From NCBI GenBank assembly GCA_947625135.1, contig CANQNE010000022.1, forward strand, positions 1 through 40,579: DNA of 40,579 nucleotides, in the 5' to 3' direction. The notes under the pieces were generated by a model that worked only from the letters and a program-made list of their open reading frames with translations, was not told where the DNA came from and made no database searches. The translations under genes were made by a program, and so were the position numbers. Within the stretch, counting starts at the first letter, position 1, and each line of letters starts with the position of its first letter. The DNA comes from an uncultured Lachnospiraceae bacterium (GTDB lineage Bacteria > Bacillota > Clostridia > Lachnospirales > Lachnospiraceae). This document shows positions 18,363 to 24,385 of the stretch, piece after piece.

Positions 18363-18584
18363 TTACCTCCTTTCTTCCATGATCTCCGATAACTCACCGC
18401 AGCCCACAGCATTACAGATGCGTTTCATCCGGTCATAGGAGAGCATATAACCCTTTTTTAGTCTGGCAAGGGATGATACGGAAATATCTGCCCGGTTTGC
18501 CAGTTCTTTCTTTGTCATATTTAAGTCCATCAAAATATGCCACAATTTTTGAAAATCATAAGTTGTATCAGTTTTTCCCTTCAT
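18363..18584 (-). CDS. XRE/Cro-type HTH regulator
   Basis: A 73-residue protein made almost entirely of one helix-turn-helix domain: LMDLNMTKKELANRADISVS followed by SLARLKKG, the standard Cro/C1 pattern. It is probably a small repressor. Its ATG at 18584 lies inside the end of the GNAT gene and has AGGAGG 8 bases upstream, so the genes are coupled. As the last gene of the four-gene operon starting at 19886, it may autoregulate that operon. Confidence 0.85.
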   Translation of the reverse strand: MKGKTDTTYDFQKLWHILMDLNMTKKELANRADISVSSLARLKKGYMLSYDRMKRICNAVGCGELSEIMEERR

Positions 18585-19089
18585 TCAACAAACCTCCTAC
18601 ATTGTTTTCCTGACAAAGCGACATACGGATTCGTTCTTCATACCGGGCACACTCCATGAATCCACATTGTTTATATACATTGATTGCCCTGCTGTTTTCT
18701 GGATAAACTTCTAAATACAGGCTATGTAAACCCAGTTCATTGAACCCGTATTCTATTGCCCTCATCATTGCTTCTTTCCCATATCCCTTATTCTGCTCTC
18801 CTGCAGTAATGACAATCCCTATTCCCGCAGAGTCCGCATCTATATTCGCTAATTCAATGCTGCCGATAAATTCCCTGTTTTCTTTTCCTATCATCAGGAA
18901 GATCAGTGATCTTTCTTCAAGACTGCGCTGTATGAATTGTTTTGCTTCATCCATGGTATATGGATCGGCTCGCGCTCCGATATATCTTCCTACATTTTCC
19001 ATATCATTCATCATAATAAGGAAATCGTTAAGAAACTTATCTGCAAACTCAATAAAAAACATTCTTACTGATGCAAAAGCCGTTTTCAT
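18568..19089 (-). CDS. GNAT family N-acetyltransferase
   Basis: About 173 residues. The RimJ/RimL-like GNAT signature is clear: GIGIVITAGEQNKGYGKEAM is the acetyl-CoA pyrophosphate-binding loop, and SLYLEVYPENSRAINVYKQCGF is the C-terminal strand-helix block. ATG at 19089 overlaps the stop of the preceding gene (ATGA) and has AGGAGAG 5 bases upstream. The substrate cannot be read from sequence; it could acetylate a protein or a small molecule. Neighbours are an RHH protein and an XRE protein, so a GNAT-toxin role is possible, but the RHH gene is not directly adjacent. Confidence 0.85.
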   Translation of the reverse strand: MKTAFASVRMFFIEFADKFLNDFLIMMNDMENVGRYIGARADPYTMDEAKQFIQRSLEERSLIFLMIGKENREFIGSIELANIDADSAGIGIVITAGEQNKGYGKEAMMRAIEYGFNELGLHSLYLEVYPENSRAINVYKQCGFMECARYEERIRMSLCQENNVGGLLNEGKN

Positions 19090-19586
19090 CGTTTCTCTCC
19101 TGAAAAGAATGTATTTTCCGTAACTTTGAACTTTTTCGTATTTGGACACAGGCTTTGAATAAACTGAAAAAGCTCCAGATTATGCACATTATTGTCATGG
19201 AATGTCTTTCTACCGGTATATGATATTGCATTAACGATAATCTTAACAATATAACCCCCATATGTTTCTATTACTGATACAATATTTTGAAACTCCTCGT
19301 TAAAAAATAAGTAACTTCCGATCTGTTGTGCATAATAGATCACTTCATCTACACTTTCTCCTTCATCAAAAATAAGTTCCATGTGATGTACTCTGATAAG
19401 AAGAAGCTTAGGATAGACATTATGTACTGCACGAAAGCTGTCTATAATACTTTCCGAAGATATAGCTGGGGCTCCATATACTCTCTTGAATACCGTCTGG
19501 CTCTCCAAGTTCCAAATATGTGCGATCAGTTGCTCCATATATCCTTCTTCCTGTCTGTTAGATCTGATTATTTTATAAATTGCCAT
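19086..19586 (-). CDS. hypothetical protein in the RHH-GNAT operon
   Basis: A 166-residue soluble protein I do not recognise. It is moderately rich in aromatic residues and predicted mixed alpha/beta, with segments such as PKLLLIRVHHMELIFDEGES and YGGYIVKIIVNAISYTGRKT. No signal peptide, membrane segment or metal-binding motif stands out. ATG at 19586 follows GGAGGG. The gene lies 6 bases after the RHH gene and overlaps GNAT by 4 bases, so it is clearly part of that operon. Confidence 0.6.
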   Translation of the reverse strand: MAIYKIIRSNRQEEGYMEQLIAHIWNLESQTVFKRVYGAPAISSESIIDSFRAVHNVYPKLLLIRVHHMELIFDEGESVDEVIYYAQQIGSYLFFNEEFQNIVSVIETYGGYIVKIIVNAISYTGRKTFHDNNVHNLELFQFIQSLCPNTKKFKVTENTFFSGEKR

Positions 19587-19592
19587 AGTTTT

Positions 19593-19886
19593 TCATCCCT
19601 CCAGTTTAAAATGATTGTCTACTAATTGAAGCAGATATGCATAATCTTCTTCTGAAATTTGGTCTTTTAGCTCCTGAAGTTTCTGTGATAATAAAACTTG
19701 ATTCATGACTTTTATCCCGTCATTAACCCCATCCTCCATGAAGTTTTTGATAGCCCTGCGGACCAGCAAAGCACGCGTCAAACCACTTTCTTTAGAGATC
19801 GCTTCTAGTTGCTCCGCCATGTCAAAATCAATATTTGTGACGATTGTCTTATGCCTGCATTTTTTGTCAAGTGAATTTTTTTTCAA
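19593..19886 (-). CDS. ribbon-helix-helix (CopG/Arc-like) protein, TTG start
   Basis: About 97 residues. KTIVTNIDFDMAEQLEAISK forms the beta-strand plus first helix, and GLTRALLVRRAIKNFMED the second helix, of a ribbon-helix-helix DNA-binding fold. A C-terminal helical extension (LQELKDQISEEDYAYLLQL) may mediate oligomerisation or partner binding. An ATG at 19895 directly abuts the AGGAG box with no spacer, so TTG at 19886, 9 bases from the box, is the more likely start. As first gene of the operon it is a candidate autorepressor or antitoxin-like protein. Confidence 0.7.
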   Translation of the reverse strand: MKKNSLDKKCRHKTIVTNIDFDMAEQLEAISKESGLTRALLVRRAIKNFMEDGVNDGIKVMNQVLLSQKLQELKDQISEEDYAYLLQLVDNHFKLEG

Positions 19887-19895
19887 ATTACACAT

Positions 19896-20414
19896 CTCCT
19901 TTCAGCAGGATTTAGCCTGCGTTTTTTATCTCAATGTTAGTAACATTTTATTTTTAAATTCACTTTTTTGTCACAAACTAAAAGATTTTGTCAGAAACTG
20001 CACTTAAATCACTGCCATTACCATGATGTTTTAACAAGTAAAAAAATATTTTAATACAGGATATATAACATACAGATAAAACGGCAGAAAATGATACCGA
20101 TTAACCTGATCTGGTCTTATCAAAGAACAAAAAGTTCCGAACTTTTGTAGACATGATATAAAAATACCGGATTTAAATATGCATGGAACGAAACGTAGTG
20201 GAGTGCATATTTAAATCCGGATCTTATTGAAAGAAATAAGTTAGGTAATCTATATTCGTTCTTATTCTTCCCTAATTTGGTTTAGAATTGATATTTGTAG
20301 CTCTATATGTATCATCTCTTTTTACAGTTAATAAACTATTTAATCAATATATGTATATACAATACATTTAATCTACTATAATAATTTAAATTATAATTAC
20401 AAGGAGACATATAC
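19896..20414. other. 519-base AT-rich intergenic region between divergent operons
   Basis: No coding sequence is seen. It holds the 17-bp inverted repeat at 20167-20220 and, just before mobC, an AT-rich palindromic stretch around ATAATTTAAATTAT with TATAAT-like boxes that could be the mob promoter. Given the mobilisation genes to its right, it is the natural place for an oriT. Confidence 0.5.
20167..20220. repeat. 17-bp perfect inverted repeat, candidate oriT hairpin
   Basis: CCGGATTTAAATATGCA (20167-20183) is repeated inverted as TGCATATTTAAATCCGG (20204-20220), with a 20-nt loop containing GGAACGAAACGTAGTGG. No U-tract follows on either side, so it is not an ordinary terminator. It lies 195 bases upstream of the MobC-like gene. 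Inverted repeats next to a nic site are the usual architecture of oriT; I do not recognise a specific nic consensus. Confidence 0.45.
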
Positions 20415-20744
20415 ATGAATAAATCCTATCAAAAAAATAACAATGAAAAGAAAACAGAAAAAATTACTTTTTTAACTACACCAACGGGAAGACAAAAAAT
20501 TGAAGAAGCAGCAAAAAAATTCAATATGTCAATATCTTCCTATGTAGAAAGCAAAGTATTAAAGCCTCAAAAATTTAATAGTTATCTCAAAAGCAATATG
20601 TATGTAACCTTAGTAGAAGTTAGCGCCGCTATTGACGAAGCTATAAATCAATGCGAAAAAGGAAGACCTAGTTTTTTTACAGATACAGAAGTTCTTTCAT
20701 TTCTTGAAAAATGCAAAAAAGGAGTTGATAAATTATGGCATTAA
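20415..20744 (+). CDS. MobC/NikA-like relaxosome accessory protein
   Basis: A 109-residue protein with an Arg/Lys-rich N terminus and the segment ITFLTTPTGRQKIEEAAKKF followed by NMSISSYVES, the ribbon-helix-helix arrangement of relaxosome accessory proteins that bind oriT. ATG at 20415 has AAGGAG upstream. The C-terminal half is helical and may contact the relaxase. The relaxase gene overlaps its end by 10 bases, so the pair is translated together. Confidence 0.72.
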   Translation: MNKSYQKNNNEKKTEKITFLTTPTGRQKIEEAAKKFNMSISSYVESKVLKPQKFNSYLKSNMYVTLVEVSAAIDEAINQCEKGRPSFFTDTEVLSFLEKCKKGVDKLWH

Positions 20745-21274
20745 ATATTTCAGACTATTACGACTATGCAAGGCCTATACAACATCATAGAGGCGAATAT
20801 AAAACATCTGATTCTCCCGAAAACCTAATCAGATATATCACGAGAACTCGATCATACGAAACAGAAGAAACAAAAAAAGAGGTCGCATTATGGGGAACTC
20901 ACCATGGTTATTTTTATCATAAAAGCCCGGAAGATATTATTTCTGAATTTAAATGTATTCAAAAATTATATAAAGCAAAAGGTTCCCTAATGTGTCATTA
21001 TACATTTTCAATATCTTTTAAATTATTTTCAAATATGCGTCATAATATGTTGACCCTTGGAAATTATGCAGTAGACTGTTGCCGATATCTCTTTGAGTTA
21101 GGGTATCAGTCTTGTTTTGCTATCCACTCTTCTGAAAAAACTCAATTACATATTCATTTTGTAATTAACACCATAAATTTTCGTACTGGCAAAAAACTTA
21201 GACAGTACCCTGTGGAAATCTATCACAATCTTGAGGTCCCAATGCTTAAACTTTTAGATCCATATATCATATAA
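20735..21274 (+). CDS. short relaxase (mobilisation nuclease domain)
   Basis: A 179-residue protein with the hallmark LHIHFVINTINFRTGKKL, the HxH-hydrophobic-N metal-binding motif of MobP/MobQ-type relaxases. Upstream blocks NLIRYITRTRS and CRYLFELGYQS fit the same fold; a Tyr nucleophile would be expected near the N terminus (several Tyr at 8-11 and 34). Relaxases of this class usually have 300-500 residues, so this copy is either a minimal nuclease domain or has lost its C-terminal part. It would nick oriT and allow mobilisation by a helper conjugative system. Confidence 0.7.
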   Translation: MALNISDYYDYARPIQHHRGEYKTSDSPENLIRYITRTRSYETEETKKEVALWGTHHGYFYHKSPEDIISEFKCIQKLYKAKGSLMCHYTFSISFKLFSNMRHNMLTLGNYAVDCCRYLFELGYQSCFAIHSSEKTQLHIHFVINTINFRTGKKLRQYPVEIYHNLEVPMLKLLDPYII

Positions 21275-21535
21275 AGAAAACAGTCGGTTCTTTTGACTTC
21301 ATAAAAATATAAATAAGTTGATTTGATTGCAAATGATACAACAGGTTGCTACCTGTGGTAAAATATTCTTTGATTTTCCCAAATCATATTATATAAAATC
21401 AATTTATATCTGTCTCTTACGATCAGCAATATGCTTCACCACCACTTCCTGTTTGATGTTTATGTAAAAATGTATTGATATATGATACACCAAACATATT
21501 GATAAAGCACAAACAATAGTTAGGAGGTATCACGT

Positions 21536-21763
21536 ATGTTTAATATGTTTTCAAATACATCAACAGCCAATAGTGTTAATCAGGATGATTCATCAGTATT
21601 GATGACTCCCCCGGAGTTAGCAGCCTATCTCGGTATCGGAAGGAATCTGGCATACCAGCTTCTGAATGAAGGTGCCATCAAAGGATTTAAGATTGGCAAT
21701 CAATGGAAAGTGTCCCGGCAGGCAGTTAATCTCTGGATTTCAAAAAACTCTGGGTTGTCATGA
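21536..21763 (+). CDS. excisionase-type helix-turn-helix protein
   Basis: A 75-residue protein. LMTPPELAAYLGIGRNLAYQLLNEG and KIGNQWKVSRQAVNLWISK form the MerR-like winged helix typical of excisionase family proteins (HTH_17). The N-terminal 20 residues are low-complexity Asn/Ser/Asp. ATG at 21536 is preceded by AGGAGGTATCACGT. It stands alone on the plus strand, facing the toxin-antitoxin pair, and could be the Xis of the mobilisable unit or a plasmid-type regulator. Confidence 0.8.
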   Translation: MFNMFSNTSTANSVNQDDSSVLMTPPELAAYLGIGRNLAYQLLNEGAIKGFKIGNQWKVSRQAVNLWISKNSGLS

Positions 21764-21800
21764 TTCTGCAGAGGGTTTATAACGCCTAGTTAGAGCCTAC

Positions 21801-21950
21801 AAAAATTTTCTGCAAAAAACAGCGGTATAAGACAAGCATAAGGCAGCGCCTCCCTTCAGACGCTGCCCTATGCTCTAATTCGCTGTTTTTTCGATATGGG
21901 AGGCGGTGGCTTATGCTTGTCTTATACCGCTGACCAAAGAAAATTTTTCT
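21801..21950. repeat. 150-nt nested inverted repeat with alternative hairpins
   Basis: AGCGGTATAAGACAAGCATAAG (21821-21842) pairs perfectly with its inverse at 21909-21930. The pairing continues inward through CGCCTCCC/GGGAGGCG with two mismatches, and outward through AAAATTTTCT/AGAAAATTTT. Inside, GGCAGCG (21842-21848) can instead pair with CGCTGCC (21861-21867), and AACAGCG (21819-21825) with CGCTGTT (21881-21887), which is followed by TTTT. The two foldings exclude each other. It lies between convergent genes, so it may serve as a terminator, a switch, or a replication or attachment structure. Confidence 0.65.
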
Positions 21951-21959
21951 GAAACGGAG

Positions 21960-22460
21960 TTACACCGCTAATCCCACATGCTCCATCACAATATGATATA
22001 GTTTCTTATCAATTCTGATCCCACTGAGCAGCATTGCATCCAGACATTGTTTCACCTCTGCGGGTTGAATGTAGCCATTATCAAATGCAAGCATCAAAAT
22101 CCCCACCGTTCCGATATATCTGACATTCAACTGCTTTGCAACGCTGCGTCCCTTATGCTCATCCATAAGCAGTAAGTCAGCCTTTTGTTCATCATACATG
22201 ATAAGTGCTTCACTCTCTCCTGCATCAAGCCCGGAGATCGAACGCAACACATTAACAGACTTTGTATTTTTTACAGGAACCATTTTCAAAAATTTCAACG
22301 TCTTAATGATATTCGCTTCCTCTGCGTACACCGGATTTTCTGTAAGTTCCCTGTAAACTGCTTCTGGAATCAACACATTGCCATATAATTTTTCCAGCAG
22401 CTCCAACTGATTGGCTTTCATAAGTGAAATAACAGGTGTTGTATCGGACACTACAATCAT
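21960..22460 (-). CDS. PIN domain (DUF3368) putative toxin
   Basis: A 166-residue PIN-fold protein of the DUF3368 type. MIVVSDTTPVISLMKA provides the first catalytic Asp (residue 6), SGLDAGESEALIMYDE and ADLLLMDEHKGRSVAKQLN provide the later acidic residues. PIN proteins are usually magnesium-dependent ribonucleases. It overlaps the UPF0175 gene by 4 bases; UPF0175/DUF3368 pairs are a recurrent toxin-antitoxin-like arrangement. It probably stabilises the mobile element. Confidence 0.85.
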   Translation of the reverse strand: MIVVSDTTPVISLMKANQLELLEKLYGNVLIPEAVYRELTENPVYAEEANIIKTLKFLKMVPVKNTKSVNVLRSISGLDAGESEALIMYDEQKADLLLMDEHKGRSVAKQLNVRYIGTVGILMLAFDNGYIQPAEVKQCLDAMLLSGIRIDKKLYHIVMEHVGLAV

Positions 22461-22732
22461 GGCCTCACTCCCCTCAGCTGCCGAACAGTCTCCAACTCCT
22501 CATCTATTTCTTCATCTGTCATTTCAATATAAGGAAGGCCAAGCCTGCCATACAATGTGATCAGATCCATTTTAAAAATTCCCAGTATTTCAGCCGCCTT
22601 TCCATGTGAGATCACGCCCTTACGGATATATGGATACAAGATCATGGCATTTCTTTCAAGCTGATCCTCTTTCTCGCTCGGCATTGCAAATGCAGCCAGT
22701 TTTTCCGGCATTTCCAGACTGACAACCGCCAT
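22457..22732 (-). CDS. UPF0175 family putative antitoxin
   Basis: A 91-residue UPF0175 protein. The segment LERNAMILYPYIRKGVISHGK followed by AAEILGIFKMDLITLYGRLG is the family's helix-turn-helix-like core. It precedes and overlaps the PIN gene (ATGA), fitting an antitoxin that also represses its own promoter. ATG at 22732 has CAGGAGGTGTTAGT upstream. Assignment as antitoxin rests on family context, not on direct evidence here. Confidence 0.82.
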   Translation of the reverse strand: MAVVSLEMPEKLAAFAMPSEKEDQLERNAMILYPYIRKGVISHGKAAEILGIFKMDLITLYGRLGLPYIEMTDEEIDEELETVRQLRGVRP

Positions 22733-22892
22733 ACTAACACCTCCTGCACATAATTAAACTAATTCAATTCTATCATTATCATTCTTTTTTTTCAACTGAA
22801 TATATTGTCAGATTTGTGTTTTAAGCTTACTTTTATTACAGTATCCTTATTTATTATACCTTTTTTATAGTATTTTTGGCGGACCACAAACC

Positions 22893-22919
22893 GGCAGCTG
22901 CCTATAAAGGCAGGCTGCC
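22893..22919 (-). terminator. hairpin downstream of the integrase gene
   Basis: GGCAGC-TGCC-TATAAA-GGCA-G-GCTGCC forms a strong GC stem 30 bases past the integrase stop. No good U-tract follows on the minus strand (GGTTTGTGG), so it may be a weak terminator or part of an integrase attachment region. The rest of 22733-22948 is AT-rich and shows only possible promoter boxes for the antitoxin gene. Confidence 0.4.
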
Positions 22920-22948
22920 AGTCTGTAACTTCTTATTTTATATTATTC

Positions 22949-24100
22949 TTAAACATCTATCAGCTTATCTAATGATTCCAACGCTCTTACTTTCCCATGC
23001 TTTGTAATATGCGTATATATATCCATGGTTGTGGATATGTTGGTATGCCCCAGCAATTCCTGTATTACCTTTGGGGGTTCCCCGGACTCTAACAGCAAAG
23101 AAGCAAATGTATGTCTAAGATCATGAAACCGTACATCTGTCACACCATATTTTTTCAGGAAGGCATGGTATCTGTCCATGAAAGCCCTCTGCTTTAAAAA
23201 GTTTCCGTCACACTCAGCAAAGACCAGCCCCTTATCATCGTATATCTCAGAATATATTCTCTTTTCCTGCTCCTGACGTTGTTTTTGAATATACAGGGCT
23301 TCTTCTGCTTTTTTAATCAAGGGTATCGTGCGTTTACTTTTTGCTGTTTTTGGTTCCATAATTTTATATTCACATGGTATTCTTCCTTTTTCATCCGGCT
23401 CACCATAAACCCGGCAGAGGCTTCCTGTCACATATAACTCATGATCTGCAAAATTCACATTATTCCATGTAAGCCCCATAACCTCACCTTTACGCAGACC
23501 GGTACACATTGTAAGCGCAATAATAGGATATAACTCATCATTTTTTGCGTCTCTGAAGATTTTAGCTGCCTCCTGCGCAGACAAAACAGTTGCATTATAT
23601 GTGGTCTTTTTGGGTAATGCTACTAACCTATTTACATTTTCCCGGACATACCTTAATTGTTCTGCTTTGTTCAAAGCGCTGTTAATTAGGACATGCATAT
23701 GCCTTACTGTTTTTGCATTATATCCTTTGTCTATTTTGTTATTGTAAAACTTCTGTAAATGATTACTGGTAAGCTGATCCAGCTTGATTTTTCCTATGAA
23801 AGAACCCTTTATGTGTTTTCGATATGTAAGCATATAAAAGTCATAAGTTGTTTGCTTCACCTCGTTTCTCTTATAGTTTTCAAGGTAAAACAGCACCCAC
23901 CCATCCAAAGTATAAGAATGTTCCTTTTCAATATTTAACAAAGGATTGTTTCTCATTTTTTTCAGTCTCTTTTTAACCTCAGCCTGTGTTTTTCCATACA
24001 CAAAATGGCGGCTAGGCATTTCATCTTCATCATAAAACGCGCCGCACCATCTTCCATCTTTCCGCTTGTAAATGGTGCCTTCTCCATTGCTTCTTTTCAT
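22949..24100 (-). CDS. int: tyrosine recombinase/integrase
   Basis: A 383-residue phage/ICE-type integrase. The N-terminal arm-binding region (GEGTIYKRKDGRWCGAFYDE) is followed by a SAM-like core-binding domain (residues about 60-165) and the catalytic domain. Catalytic residues are visible: Arg in CTGLRKGEVMGL, HDLRH in RFHDLRHTFASLL, His in LLGHTNISTTMD, and the Tyr of IYTH. All are intact. The gene follows an excisionase gene and a helicase gene on the same strand, forming an integration module located 2.6 kb from tRNA-Leu, a plausible attachment site. Confidence 0.95.
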   Translation of the reverse strand: MKRSNGEGTIYKRKDGRWCGAFYDEDEMPSRHFVYGKTQAEVKKRLKKMRNNPLLNIEKEHSYTLDGWVLFYLENYKRNEVKQTTYDFYMLTYRKHIKGSFIGKIKLDQLTSNHLQKFYNNKIDKGYNAKTVRHMHVLINSALNKAEQLRYVRENVNRLVALPKKTTYNATVLSAQEAAKIFRDAKNDELYPIIALTMCTGLRKGEVMGLTWNNVNFADHELYVTGSLCRVYGEPDEKGRIPCEYKIMEPKTAKSKRTIPLIKKAEEALYIQKQRQEQEKRIYSEIYDDKGLVFAECDGNFLKQRAFMDRYHAFLKKYGVTDVRFHDLRHTFASLLLESGEPPKVIQELLGHTNISTTMDIYTHITKHGKVRALESLDKLIDV

Positions 24101-24120
24101 AATAATCTACCTCCACAATG

Positions 24121-24150
24121 AAAAAAGCTGTTGATCACTCAACAGCTTTT
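24121..24150 (-). terminator. intrinsic terminator between xis and int
   Basis: On the minus strand AAAAGCTGTTGA-GTGA-TCAACAGCTTTTTT is a near-ideal hairpin plus U-tract. It overlaps the xis stop codon and ends 20 bases before int. Transcripts entering from the helicase and xis genes would mostly stop here. Confidence 0.75.
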
Positions 24151-24326
24151 CCTATAATATCTGATTTTTTTTGTAGCCAGTCCTCAAGACTTTTTTTAGG
24201 GATTATCTTTCTTCTCCCCAGATCATATACAGGCAGACGCTTTAGCTTCACCAACTCATAAGCATAACTTTTGCTTATTCCCAGCAGTTCAGCGACTTCC
24301 GGTACACTGTAAACAATTTTTTCCAT
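24135..24326 (-). CDS. xis: excisionase (HTH_17 type)
   Basis: A 63-residue winged-helix protein: YSVPEVAELLGISKSYAYELVKLKR then LPVYDLGRRKIIPKKSLEDW, typical of Tn916-like excisionases. Such proteins bend attachment-site DNA and push the integrase toward excision. ATG at 24326 is preferred over an upstream GTG because GGAG lies 8 bases before it. The gene stops inside an intrinsic terminator that separates it from int. Confidence 0.87.
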   Translation of the reverse strand: MEKIVYSVPEVAELLGISKSYAYELVKLKRLPVYDLGRRKIIPKKSLEDWLQKKSDIIGKAVE

Positions 24327-24385
24327 TATATACACTCCTTTCCATTTATTTTATTAAATAGTTTGGAGTATGTTATTTTTTGATT

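Noticed and set aside
20380-20402. AT-rich palindrome before mobC as a terminator
   Set aside because: It has no GC stem and overlaps likely promoter boxes; more likely promoter or simple AT-rich sequence.
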